Positions 8,642 through 17,371 of a stretch of 64,000 nucleotides of DNA are shown piece after piece. The notes below the pieces were generated by a model. That model worked only from the letters and a program-made list of their open reading frames with translations. It was not told where the DNA came from and searched no databases. How positions within the stretch are numbered: the stretch's first letter is position 1; each line of letters starts with the position of its first letter. The DNA comes from Microbaculum sp051390635 (lineage in GTDB: Bacteria > Pseudomonadota > Alphaproteobacteria > Rhizobiales > Tepidamorphaceae): positions 248,001 to 312,000 of the forward strand of contig NZ_JBPODT010000004.1 of the NCBI RefSeq assembly GCF_051390635.1, read 5' to 3'. The translations under genes were made by a program, and so were the position numbers.

Positions 8642-10441
8642 TCAGCTGGCGGCCGGGAGGCGGACGACGAAGCGGGCGCCGAGCACGGCTCCGGCCGGCG
8701 TGCCGTCCTTGTCGCCGCTCGAGATCCGGTTCTCGGCGGTGATCCGGCCGCCGAGCGCCTCCACGATCTGGCGCGAGATCGACAGGCCGAGGCCGGAATG
8801 GTTGCCGAAGGCCTCGCGCTCGCCGCGGTCGGTGTAGAAGCGCTCGAAGATACGGTGCGCGTTCTCCACCGGAATGCCCGGCCCGTCGTCATCGACGACG
8901 ATCTCGACCTCGTCGCGCACCCGCCGCGTCGACACGTGGACGGTGCCGTCGGCGGGCGAGAAGGACTTGGCATTGTCGACGAGGTTGTTGACGACCTGGC
9001 CGAGGCGGGTGTCGTGACCGATGACGAAGTAGTCGGAGGGGCTCGCGGGCTTGGCGATGGTCAGCTTGACCTCGGCCTGGTCTTCGCGGCGCATTTCGTT
9101 GGCCAGCGACACGACCGTCTCCAGCAACTCGACGATATCGACCGGCTCGGCCTCCGTGCGGGCAAGCTCGGCGTCGAGGCGGGAGGCGTCGGATATGTCG
9201 GTGATCAGCCGGTTAAGGCGCCTGACGTCCTGCTGGACGATGGCGAGCAGGCGGTCGCGGTCCTCCTCTGTGCGCGCCAGCGGCAGGGTCTCGACAGCGC
9301 TCCGCAGCGAGGTCAACGGGTTCTTCAGCTCGTGGGCGACATCGGCGGCGAAGCTCTCGATCGCCTCGATGCGCTGGTAGAGCGCGCGCGTCATCGATCG
9401 CAGCGCCCGCGACAGGTGGCCGATTTCGTCGTTGCGGTCGGTGAAATCGGGAATCTCGGCGCGCGCCCTGGTGCCGTAGCGCACCCGCTCGGCGGCGGCG
9501 GCGAGACGGTGCACGGGGCCGGCGATCGTCGAGGCCAGCAGGATCGACAGGCCCAGCGTGACAACGGCGGCGACCAGGAAGATGCGCAGGATCGCCATGC
9601 GCTCGGCGGCGACGATCGAGTCGATGTCGCCGCCCTGGGTCGACAGCAGCAAGGCGCCGTGCACGGCGCGGAAGCGCTGGATCGGCACAGCCACCGAGAC
9701 GATCATCTCGCCCTTGTCGTTGACACGCACGACGCTTGCCGAGGAGCCGTTCAGGGCGGCGTCGACCTCGGCGTAGCTGCGCCCCCCATCCGCGCCGATC
9801 TCCTCGTAGAGCGGCAATTCGCCGCGGCGCAGCCACAGGCGCAGCGCCTCCCAGGCGCGCTCGAACACGTTCCGGTCGGCGCCGCCCGGGGCCGGCAGCT
9901 CGTAGCGCAGGATCTGGCCGCGCGAGAAGATGTGGCGGGAATCGAGGATCAGGAAGCCGTCGCGGTCATAGATACGCGCCCGCGTGCGCGTCGGCGAGAT
10001 CAGGCGCCGCAGGATCGGCGCGACCTGCTCGGGATTGATCAGGAAATCGACGACGCCGAGCTGTTCCTCGGTCGGCGAGAGGCTCTGCCCCGGGCCGAGC
10101 TTGAAAAAGATCTCGGGATCGACCCGGAGCGCGTCGGGATCGTAGGCGCCGGAGGCGGAGATGGCGCCGGCGATGATCTCGCCCTGGGTGAGCAGGCTCT
10201 CCACGCGGGCGTCGATGAGCCCCTCGCGGAACTGGTTGAGATAGAGGATGGCCGAGACCATCGCCACCAGACCGGCGAGGTTCAGGATGGCGATGCGCTT
10301 GGTCAGGCTGGAGAAGACATAGTCGCCGAAGAAGCGGCGGACATAGCGCCGCCGGCCGGCGGCCTCGCCCGCGTCCGCCTGCTCCGTACGGACCTCGTCT
10401 TCCTGTCCGGCCCGCCAGCCCCGTTCCGCCTCCACAGCCAT
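8642..10441 (-). CDS. chvG: ChvG/ExoS-type sensor histidine kinase
   Basis: A membrane histidine kinase of 599 residues from the ATG at 10439-10441. Upstream in-frame codons to 10480 exist but would overlap chvI, so the later ATG is preferred. Two transmembrane segments (about residues 50-70 and 260-290) flank a large periplasmic sensor, followed by HAMP, the H-box ADVAHELKNPLTSLRSAVET with His370, and ATPase motifs NNLVDNAKSFSP, DDGPGIP and GLGLSISRQIVE. ChvG with ChvI senses acid and envelope stress and controls exopolysaccharide and motility in rhizobia and Agrobacterium. It sits between chvI (10 bp upstream) and hprK. Confidence 0.93.
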   Translation of the reverse strand: MAVEAERGWRAGQEDEVRTEQADAGEAAGRRRYVRRFFGDYVFSSLTKRIAILNLAGLVAMVSAILYLNQFREGLIDARVESLLTQGEIIAGAISASGAYDPDALRVDPEIFFKLGPGQSLSPTEEQLGVVDFLINPEQVAPILRRLISPTRTRARIYDRDGFLILDSRHIFSRGQILRYELPAPGGADRNVFERAWEALRLWLRRGELPLYEEIGADGGRSYAEVDAALNGSSASVVRVNDKGEMIVSVAVPIQRFRAVHGALLLSTQGGDIDSIVAAERMAILRIFLVAAVVTLGLSILLASTIAGPVHRLAAAAERVRYGTRARAEIPDFTDRNDEIGHLSRALRSMTRALYQRIEAIESFAADVAHELKNPLTSLRSAVETLPLARTEEDRDRLLAIVQQDVRRLNRLITDISDASRLDAELARTEAEPVDIVELLETVVSLANEMRREDQAEVKLTIAKPASPSDYFVIGHDTRLGQVVNNLVDNAKSFSPADGTVHVSTRRVRDEVEIVVDDDGPGIPVENAHRIFERFYTDRGEREAFGNHSGLGLSISRQIVEALGGRITAENRISSGDKDGTPAGAVLGARFVVRLPAAS

Positions 10442-10451
10442 CCGGTCTCGC

Positions 10452-11150
10452 TCAGTTCTCCTTGAAGCGGTAGCCGACACCGTAGAGCGTTTCGATCATG
10501 TCGAAGCTCGTATCGACCGCCTTGAACTTCTTGCGGAGCCGCTTGATGTGGCTGTCGATCGTGCGATCGTCGACATAGACCTGATCGTCATAGGCCGCGT
10601 CCATCAGCGCGTTGCGGCTCTTGACCACGCCGGGGCGCTGGGCGAGCGCCTGCAGGATCAGGAACTCGGTGACGGTCAGCGTCACCGGCTTGGCGTCCCA
10701 GGTGCAGGTGTGGCGCTCGGGGTCCATCATCAGCTGGCCGCGCTCGATCGCCTTGGAGCCCTCCTCGCGCGGGGCACTGGCCTCGCGGGCGCCGGCGCGG
10801 CGCAGCACCGCCCTGACGCGCTCGACCAGCAGGCGCTGGGAGAACGGCTTGCGGATGAAATCGTCGGCGCCCATCTTGAGCCCGAACAATTCGTCAATCT
10901 CCTCGTCCTTGGACGTCAGGAAGATGACGGGCATCTCGGATTTCTGGCGCAGCCTGCGCAGAAGCTCCATGCCGTCCATGCGCGGCATCTTGATGTCGAG
11001 AATGGCGAGATCGGGCGGCGTGGCGGTCAGGCCTTCGAGCGCCGAGGCGCCGTCTGTGAAGGTCAGAATCCTGTAGCCTTCGGATTCCAGCGTCATGGAT
11101 ACCGAGGTCAGGATGTTGCGGTCGTCGTCGACGAGGGCGATTGTCGGCAT
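10452..11150 (-). CDS. chvI: ChvI response regulator (OmpR family)
   Basis: A 232-residue two-domain regulator. The receiver domain (1-120) has the acidic pocket VDDDRN, phospho-acceptor Asp52 in LAILDIKMPRMDG, Thr in IFLTSKDEE and Lys in FIRKPFSQRL. The C-terminal winged helix (about 140-232) ends in YGVGYRF, as in OmpR/PhoB proteins. It is the first gene of a leftward chvI-chvG-hprK-EIIA-HPr set. In most relatives pckA is its divergent neighbour; here a HugZ-like gene lies between them. The 170-bp upstream gap would hold the promoter, but no clear ChvI repeat was recognised. Confidence 0.94.
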   Translation of the reverse strand: MPTIALVDDDRNILTSVSMTLESEGYRILTFTDGASALEGLTATPPDLAILDIKMPRMDGMELLRRLRQKSEMPVIFLTSKDEEIDELFGLKMGADDFIRKPFSQRLLVERVRAVLRRAGAREASAPREEGSKAIERGQLMMDPERHTCTWDAKPVTLTVTEFLILQALAQRPGVVKSRNALMDAAYDDQVYVDDRTIDSHIKRLRKKFKAVDTSFDMIETLYGVGYRFKEN

Positions 11151-11320
11151 GATTTCTAGCGACTCGCGGCTGTTTGCACGATGTTCCGGACGCCACTCAT
11201 CGCGTCCACAGGGCGAAAATGTGGCGGCGCCGCGCCCGGATTTCTATAGTCGCCCATGAGATCAGACGCAGTTTAGTGTGAATATGCCCCACTGTCATGG
11301 CTTGATCGGAGGCTGAGCCG

Positions 11321-12055
11321 ATGAACGATTTGCAAACAGAGCGCCCCTTCGATGCGGTTTCGAGCGCCCGCCAGGTGATGCGGCTGGCGCTGACCGGGAG
11401 CCTCGCGACCCTCGACCCGCAGGGCCGTCCCTATGCGTCGCTGGTCACCACGGCGACCACGATCGCCGGAGAGCCGATCCTGCTTTTGTCGAAACTGGCC
11501 GTGCATACGCAGAATCTCGACCGTGATCCGCGCGCGTCGCTGCTTCTGGTCGGTCCGGGCGGGGAAACCGGCGATCCGCTGGCCGGCGCGCGGGTCTCGC
11601 TGACCGGCACGGTCGCCCGCGACGCCGACGAACAGCTCGAACGCCGGTTCCTGGCCCGTCATCCGGAAGCGGCGGGCTATGCCGGCTTCGCCGATTTCGC
11701 CTTCTACCGGTTCACGGTGGACAGCGGGCATCTGGTCGCCGGATTCGGCCGGATCGTCGACATTCCGGCCGCTGATCTGCTGGTCGATGTCGAAAAGGGG
11801 CTCGCGGAGACGGAATCGAGCGCGGTTTCGCACATGAACGAGGACCATGCCGACGCGCTGCGCCTCTATGCCACGGAGCTTCTCGGGCTGGGCGACGGGT
11901 CCTGGCGGGCGGTCGGCCTCGACCCGCTGGGCCTCGACATGCTGTGCGGGACCGTGCCGGCCCGGCTCGATTTTCCCGCTCCGGTCACCAATGGGGGAGA
12001 CCTCCGCGCCACCCTTGCGACGCTTGCCCGAAAGGCTCGGTCGGCTGCCGCGTAA
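11321..12055 (+). CDS. HugZ-family protein (split FMN-binding barrel plus DUF2470)
   Basis: A 244-residue cytoplasmic protein. Residues about 15-150 form a pyridoxamine-5'-phosphate-oxidase-like FMN-binding split barrel (GSLATLDPQGRPYASLVTTA, LLSKLAVHTQNL). Residues about 165-240 match DUF2470, with the motif SHMNEDHADALRLYA. HugZ/HutZ relatives bind or degrade haem; other members have no known activity. Haem ligands cannot be judged from sequence alone. A ribosome site (GGAGG) precedes the ATG. It reads away from chvI and towards pckA. Confidence 0.83.
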   Translation: MNDLQTERPFDAVSSARQVMRLALTGSLATLDPQGRPYASLVTTATTIAGEPILLLSKLAVHTQNLDRDPRASLLLVGPGGETGDPLAGARVSLTGTVARDADEQLERRFLARHPEAAGYAGFADFAFYRFTVDSGHLVAGFGRIVDIPAADLLVDVEKGLAETESSAVSHMNEDHADALRLYATELLGLGDGSWRAVGLDPLGLDMLCGTVPARLDFPAPVTNGGDLRATLATLARKARSAAA

Positions 12056-12064
12056 ACTAAGTAC

Positions 12065-12100
12065 AAAAGCGGATACAGCTACTGCTTGCTCCCCGCTTTT
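12065..12100 (+). terminator. Possible terminator after the HugZ-like gene
   Basis: An 8-bp inverted repeat AAAAGCGG (12065-12072) / CCGCTTTT (12093-12100) with a 20-nt loop lies just after the stop at 12055 and ends in a short T run. It resembles an intrinsic terminator, but the large loop makes it weak. Confidence 0.4.
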
Positions 12101-12249
12101 CCACGGTCTAGTTTCGCCGCCCACGAGCCGGGCGGAACTAGGGCGGCTCGCAAGGCGTGAAACCGCCGGGTGCGCTTGCACGTTCGCATCCGGCGACGAG
12201 TTTGGTCGGGCAGAAACGCCGGACCCAAGCGACATGCGGGGAGACGCAG

Positions 12250-13863
12250 GTGAAAGAGATCGGTGTGCGCAATCCGGCCCACGGGGCGGAGGAATTCGGT
12301 TTTTCCGGCCTGGAGGAGGTCCGGTGGAACCTCACCGAGCCGCTGCTCTTCGAAGCCGCCGTCGCGGCCGGTGAAGGCGAAGTCACGGCGTCCGGCGCGT
12401 TCAAGGCCATAACCGGCCAGCACACCGGCCGCTCGGCCCAGGACAAGTTCGTCGTCCGCGACGAGGCCACCGATCCGGTCATCTGGTGGGACAACAACAA
12501 GGCGATGTCGCCGGAGCACTACGAGCGGCTGCGCGCGGACATGCTGGCCCACGCCAAGGGCAAACGGCTCTACGCGCAGGACCTGTTCGGCGGCGCCGAC
12601 GCGAAAAACCGCCTGCACGTCCGCCTCTTCGTCGAATACGCCTGGCACGCCCTGTTCATCCGCCACCTGCTGATCCGCCCCGACCGCCACGATCTCGGTC
12701 AGTTCCTTCCCGAACTCACCATCGTCGACCTGCCGAGCTTCCGCGCCGATCCCGAGCGCCACGGCTGCCGCACCGAGACGGTGATCGCCTGCGACCTGAG
12801 CCGCGGCGAGGTCCTGATCGGCGGCACCAGCTATGCCGGCGAGATGAAGAAGTCGGTGTTCACGGTGCTGAACTACCTGCTGCCGCCCAAGGGCGTGATG
12901 CCGATGCACTGCTCGGCCAACGCCGGCAAGGCCGGCGACACCGCCGTGTTCTTCGGCCTGTCGGGCACCGGCAAGACGACGCTGTCGGCCGACCCGTCGC
13001 GCACGCTGATCGGCGACGACGAGCACGGCTGGGGCGCCGACGGCATCTTCAATTTCGAGGGCGGCTGCTACGCCAAGACGATCCGGCTGTCGGCCGAGGC
13101 CGAGCCGCAGATCTACGCAACGACACAGCGCTTCGCGACCGTGCTCGAGAACGTCGTCCTCGACGAGACCACCCGCGAGCCGGACTTCGACGACGGCTCG
13201 CTCACCGAGAACACCCGCTGCGCCTATCCGCTGAACTACATCGACAACGCCAGCCTGACGGGGCTGGCCGGCCATCCCGGCAACATCGTCATGCTGACCT
13301 GCGACGCCTTCGGCGTGATGCCGCCGATCGCGCGTCTCACCGCCAGCCAGGCGATGTACCACTTCCTGTCCGGATACACGGCCAAGGTCGCCGGTACCGA
13401 AAAGGGCGTGACCGAACCGGAGGCGACGTTCTCGACCTGCTTCGGCGCGCCGTTCATGCCGCGCCATCCGAGCGTCTACGGCAACCTGCTGCGCGACCTG
13501 ATCGCCCGGCACGGGGTGTCGTGCTGGCTGGTCAACACCGGCTGGACCGGCGGCAAGTACGGCGAGGGCCGGCGCATGCCGATCGCGGCGACCCGCTCCC
13601 TGCTCGCGGCCGCGCTCGACGGGTCGCTCAACGCAGCCCCGATGCGCGTCGATCCGGTATTCGGCTTCGAGGTCCCGACCGCGGTGCCCGGCGTCGACTC
13701 CCGCATCCTCGACCCGCGTTCGACCTGGGCCGATCCGGCCTCCTACGACCGGCAGGCGGAACGCCTTGTCGGCATGTTCCAGTCGAACTTCGCCAAGTTC
13801 GAGACGCATGTCGATCCGGAGGTCCGGGCCGCCGCGCCCGAGCTGCGCGCCGCCGCCGAATAG
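12250..13863 (+). CDS. pckA: Phosphoenolpyruvate carboxykinase (ATP)
   Basis: Converts oxaloacetate and ATP to PEP, the entry to gluconeogenesis. The frame can be read from an ATG at 12157, but the GTG at 12250 is chosen: it is preceded by GGGGAGA at good spacing and gives 537 residues starting VKEIGVRNP, matching the usual alphaproteobacterial N-terminus and length. Key motifs are ITGQHTGRSAQDKFVVRD (substrate site), the kinase-type P-loop FFGLSGTGKTTLSADP and the metal site IGDDEHGWG. It belongs to the ATP class by length and P-loop. The promoter would lie in 12101-12249. Confidence 0.96.
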   Translation: MKEIGVRNPAHGAEEFGFSGLEEVRWNLTEPLLFEAAVAAGEGEVTASGAFKAITGQHTGRSAQDKFVVRDEATDPVIWWDNNKAMSPEHYERLRADMLAHAKGKRLYAQDLFGGADAKNRLHVRLFVEYAWHALFIRHLLIRPDRHDLGQFLPELTIVDLPSFRADPERHGCRTETVIACDLSRGEVLIGGTSYAGEMKKSVFTVLNYLLPPKGVMPMHCSANAGKAGDTAVFFGLSGTGKTTLSADPSRTLIGDDEHGWGADGIFNFEGGCYAKTIRLSAEAEPQIYATTQRFATVLENVVLDETTREPDFDDGSLTENTRCAYPLNYIDNASLTGLAGHPGNIVMLTCDAFGVMPPIARLTASQAMYHFLSGYTAKVAGTEKGVTEPEATFSTCFGAPFMPRHPSVYGNLLRDLIARHGVSCWLVNTGWTGGKYGEGRRMPIAATRSLLAAALDGSLNAAPMRVDPVFGFEVPTAVPGVDSRILDPRSTWADPASYDRQAERLVGMFQSNFAKFETHVDPEVRAAAPELRAAAE

Positions 13864-13967
13864 CGCCGCCGGGGTCCGTCGTGGCCGGTTGTCCCGCCCG
13901 TCATGGCCACCGCGCTTGCGCTTGACGGCGTTTGAGTCGATACCCGCACCGCATGGAGCGGGCATCG

Positions 13968-14825
13968 ATGCGTGACACCCTCGACCTCGACGCCTATCTG
14001 CGGCGGATCGGCCATGACGGCGCCCGGACGGCGACGGCCGGGGCGCTTCGGTCCGTCGTTCTGGCGCACACGAAGGCGATCGCCTTCGAGAACCTCGATC
14101 CGCTGCTCGGACGCCCGGTGCGGCTCGATGTCGGTTCTATCCAGCGCAAACTGATCGCCGGGGGCCGCGGCGGCTACTGCTTCGAACACAACCTGCTGAT
14201 CGCCCACGCCCTGCGCGCGATGGGATTCGGCGTGACCGGGCTTGCCGCGCGCGTGGTCATGGACCTGCCGCCGGGCGCGATGCGGCCGCGCACGCACATG
14301 CTGCTCCTGGTCGAGATGGACGGCGAGACGGATGGCGGGCGGGCCATCGTCGATGCCGGCTTCGGCGGCCTGACCCCGACGGGGCCGCTGATGCTCGAAA
14401 CCGATGCCGAGCAGACGACGCCGCACGAGCCGTTCCGGGTCGCCAGGGTTGATAGGGTCGACAGGAACGAGACCGGCTACCGCCTGGACGTGCGGATCGC
14501 CGATGCCTGGACGCCGCTCTACGCCTTCGACCTGCAGGCCCAATCCGATCCCGATTTCGAGATGATGAACCATTATACCGCGACCCATCCCGACTCGACC
14601 TTCCGCAATGCGCTGCTGGCGGCGCGGGTCACCGACGACGCCCGCTACGGCCTGCGCGACGCGGTGCTGTCGGTGCATCGCCGCGGCGCGCCGTCGCAGC
14701 GGCGGACGCTGGACAGCGCCGAGGCCATCCGGGATGCGCTCGCCGACCCGTTCGGGATCGCGCTGCCGGACGATCCTGCCCTCGACGCGGCGCTTGCCCG
14801 TCTCGTCGGGGAGGCTGCCCGATGA
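13968..14825 (+). CDS. nat: Arylamine N-acetyltransferase (NAT) family protein
   Basis: A 285-residue cysteine acyltransferase that uses acetyl-CoA to acetylate arylamines, hydrazines or related amines. The catalytic triad is visible as Cys71 in GGRGGYCFEHN, His110 in RPRTHMLLLVE and Asp129 in IVDAGFGG, near the positions of known NATs. Upstream in-frame ATGs (13932, 13953) exist, but the ATG at 13968 has the best ribosome site (GGAGCGGG, 13954-13961) and matches family length. Its last codons overlap the next gene by 4 bp (ATGA), indicating translational coupling with the gamma-glutamyltransferase. Confidence 0.91.
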   Translation: MRDTLDLDAYLRRIGHDGARTATAGALRSVVLAHTKAIAFENLDPLLGRPVRLDVGSIQRKLIAGGRGGYCFEHNLLIAHALRAMGFGVTGLAARVVMDLPPGAMRPRTHMLLLVEMDGETDGGRAIVDAGFGGLTPTGPLMLETDAEQTTPHEPFRVARVDRVDRNETGYRLDVRIADAWTPLYAFDLQAQSDPDFEMMNHYTATHPDSTFRNALLAARVTDDARYGLRDAVLSVHRRGAPSQRRTLDSAEAIRDALADPFGIALPDDPALDAALARLVGEAAR

Positions 14826-16315
14826 GCCCGCCGCGCGGCGCGGTCGCCGCCGGCCATCCGCGCACCGCCGAGGCGGCGGCCGACGTGCTGGCCGAGGGCG
14901 GCAACGCGTTCGACGCGGCGATCGCAGCGCTGTGGACGGCCTGCGTCTGCGAACCGGTCCTGGCGAGCCCCGGCGGCGGCGGCTTCCTGACCGCGCAGGC
15001 GGGCGGGCGCACGCGCGTGTTCGACTTCTTCACCGCCGCGCCGTCGCGCCCGTTGCCGCGGGACGAAATCGAGTTCGCCGAGGTGACCGTCGACTTCGGC
15101 ACGGCGACGCAGGTCTTCCATATCGGCGCGGGCGCCAGCGCGACGCCGGGCTTCGTGCCGGGCATCTTCGCCGTCCACGAACAGCTCGGCAGCCTGCCGA
15201 TGCGGCGCCTGACCGAACCGGCCGTCGTCGCCGCGCGCGAGGGCGTCCGGGTCATGCCGCTGCAGGCCTACGTGTTCGACATCGTCGGCCCGATCTACCG
15301 CTGGACCGACACGGCGGCCGCCCTGTTCGCCCCCGACGGCGCGCTGCCGCAGGACGGCGGGACGTTCGCCAACCCCGCGCTCGCCGAGGCGATCGACGCG
15401 ATCGGCCGCGAAGGCCTGCGGATCGCGACCGAAGGCGAGATCGCGGCGGCGATGGCCGACGTCTCGACCGCCCATGGCGGCCACCTGACCCATGCCGACA
15501 TCGCCGGCTTCGCGGTGGAACTGCGCGCGCCGATCGCGGCGGCGATCGGCGCGCGAACCGGAGACTGGACGGTGTCGCTCAATCCGCCGCCGGCGCTCGG
15601 CGGCGCGCTGGTGGCGGCGATGCTGCGCACGCTCGACCCGCAGGACGCGGCCGATCAGATGGCGCGCGGGCGGGCCATCGACACCGTCGACCGGTTCTGG
15701 CGCGAGGCGCCGACCGATCCCGGCCGGCTGATCGGCACGGAGGCGCCACGGCCGACGCGGGCCGCCACCCGCGGCACCACCCATGTCAGCGTCATCGACG
15801 CGGACGGCAACGCCGCCGCCGCCACCGTCTCCAACGGCGAAGGCAACGGCCGGCTGGTCAGGGACTGCGGCTTCATGCTCAACAACATGCTGGGCGAGGA
15901 GGACCTCAATCCGGGCGGCTTCCACTGCTGGGAACCCGGACAACGGCTCGGGTCGATGATGACGCCGGGAATCGCCGCGCAACGGGACGGCTCGGTGGTC
16001 GCCTTCGGCTCGGGCGGCTCGAATCGCATCCGCACGGCGATCCTGCAGGCGCTCGCGAACCGGTGCTCGGCGGGGATGCCGCTGCAGGACGCCGTCGACG
16101 CGCCGCGCCTGCATATCGAGCGCGGCCATCTCGATTTCGAGGATTTCCTTGCCGAAGCCGACCGCGAACGGCTGATCCGCGCCTTTCCCGACCACCGCGC
16201 CTGGCCGGAGCGGAACCTCTATTTCGGCGGTGTCCACGCGGTCGAGCGGACCGCCAAGGGCGGCTTCGAGGCCGCCGGCGACCCGCGCCGCGGCGGGGCG
16301 AGCCGGATCGTCTAG
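14822..16315 (+). CDS. Gamma-glutamyltransferase family (Ntn hydrolase), apparently cytoplasmic
   Basis: A 497-residue member of the gamma-glutamyltransferase family, which cleaves or transfers gamma-glutamyl groups and self-processes at an internal Thr. Thr319 in GTTHVSVIDADGN (codon 15776-15778) is the expected nucleophile and new N-terminus of the small subunit; the N-terminal AEGGNAFDAAIAA and SPGGGGF and the later GSGGSNRIRTAI are typical. Unlike the classic periplasmic enzymes there is no signal peptide and the protein is somewhat short, so a cytoplasmic amide or acyl-peptide hydrolase is possible. Translation is coupled to the NAT gene through the ATGA overlap. The physiological substrate is unknown. 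Confidence 0.87.
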   Translation: MSPPRGAVAAGHPRTAEAAADVLAEGGNAFDAAIAALWTACVCEPVLASPGGGGFLTAQAGGRTRVFDFFTAAPSRPLPRDEIEFAEVTVDFGTATQVFHIGAGASATPGFVPGIFAVHEQLGSLPMRRLTEPAVVAAREGVRVMPLQAYVFDIVGPIYRWTDTAAALFAPDGALPQDGGTFANPALAEAIDAIGREGLRIATEGEIAAAMADVSTAHGGHLTHADIAGFAVELRAPIAAAIGARTGDWTVSLNPPPALGGALVAAMLRTLDPQDAADQMARGRAIDTVDRFWREAPTDPGRLIGTEAPRPTRAATRGTTHVSVIDADGNAAAATVSNGEGNGRLVRDCGFMLNNMLGEEDLNPGGFHCWEPGQRLGSMMTPGIAAQRDGSVVAFGSGGSNRIRTAILQALANRCSAGMPLQDAVDAPRLHIERGHLDFEDFLAEADRERLIRAFPDHRAWPERNLYFGGVHAVERTAKGGFEAAGDPRRGGASRIV

Positions 16316-16468
16316 GCGTCCCGGACCTCCCACCTTCGAGACGGGGCTGGCGCCCGTCCGTGCTGTGAGGGCACAGTAGCGCCGACACGAAGACGGCCCG
16401 TGCCGGGGCGTTCGCGGGAACGCGACCCGGAACGCGGGCGATATGGCCGCGCCGCGAGGACTGGTCCC

Positions 16469-17131
16469 ATGAACACGTCAGGCTTCAAGCCGCTGAACTT
16501 CACCGAACGCGCGCCCGAGGACATGGGCGACCGGGCGCGCGCGTTCCGGGCGCTGATGGCGCGGCGGCGCACGGTGCGCGACTTCTCCGACCGGCCGATA
16601 CCGCAAAGCCTGATCGAGGACTGCGTGATGACGGCGGCCTCGGCGCCTTCGGGCGCCAACCAGCAGCCCTGGCATTTCGCCATCATCGGCGACGCGGCGG
16701 TGAAATCGCGGATCCGGGCGGCGGCGGAGGCGGAGGAACGGGAGTTCTATGCCGGCCGCGCCGGCGCGGAATGGCTCGGCGCGCTCGCCCCGCTCGGCAC
16801 CGGCGCCGACAAGCCGTTCCTGGAGACCGCCCCGTGGCTGATCGCTGTCTTCGCGCAGCGCCACGGCCTGAAGGACGGCCGGCGGATCAAGCATTATTAC
16901 GTGCCCGAATCGGTCGGCATCGCCACCGGCCTTCTGATCGCCGCCCTGCACAATGCCGGCCTGGCGACGCTGACCCATACGCCGGCGCCGATGGGATTTC
17001 TCAACGCCATCTGTCGCCGGCCCGACACCGAGAAGCCGTATGTTCTGGTGGTCGCGGGCCATCCGTCGCAAACCTGTATGGTGCCGGATATCCGGCGCAA
17101 GGCGTTCGCGGACGTGGCCAGCGTCTTCTAG
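16469..17131 (+). CDS. Nitroreductase-family flavoprotein, resembling iodotyrosine deiodinase-like members
   Basis: A 220-residue FMN oxidoreductase. The ATG at 16469 follows GCGAGGA (16454-16460) with good spacing; an earlier in-frame codon at 16400 lacks such a site. MARRRTVRDFSDRPIP holds the FMN-phosphate-binding arginines, SAPSGANQQPWHFAII is the conserved flavin segment, and YYVPESVGIATGLLIAAL followed by AGLATLTHTPAPM resembles the iodotyrosine-deiodinase branch. No substrate can be deduced. It stands alone, 153 bp after the gamma-glutamyltransferase gene. Confidence 0.85.
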   Translation: MNTSGFKPLNFTERAPEDMGDRARAFRALMARRRTVRDFSDRPIPQSLIEDCVMTAASAPSGANQQPWHFAIIGDAAVKSRIRAAAEAEEREFYAGRAGAEWLGALAPLGTGADKPFLETAPWLIAVFAQRHGLKDGRRIKHYYVPESVGIATGLLIAALHNAGLATLTHTPAPMGFLNAICRRPDTEKPYVLVVAGHPSQTCMVPDIRRKAFADVASVF

Positions 17132-17371
17132 GTTTCGGGTGCCGCGTTTTTCGGGCGCATTTTTTCGGGCGTTTTTGGCCGCTTCTGGCTGCTTTTTCCG
17201 GGGCTGTTCCGGCGCTTTCCCGGAACGTTCGGGCCCCTGCCCCGCGCACACCCCTCTCCCTAGGGCAGGATTTTGCCTTGAAGGACTTTCCCGATTCAGC
17301 CAACTAACGGTTAATGTGCTGGCAGTAACGTGCCGGCCGAGTCATTGGAAATCACCGCTCGGGAGGGACAA

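Noticed and set aside
10442..10480. A longer ChvG N-terminus overlapping the end of chvI
   Set aside because: The ATG at 10441 starts just after the chvI stop; the extra 13 residues would require a 29-bp overlap without benefit.
12157..12249. A 31-residue N-terminal extension of PckA from an upstream ATG
   Set aside because: The GTG at 12250 has a good ribosome site and gives the standard length and N-terminus; the extension has no family similarity.
12079..13965. A 628-codon minus-strand frame opposite pckA
   Set aside because: Antisense shadow; pckA motifs and length are complete on the plus strand.
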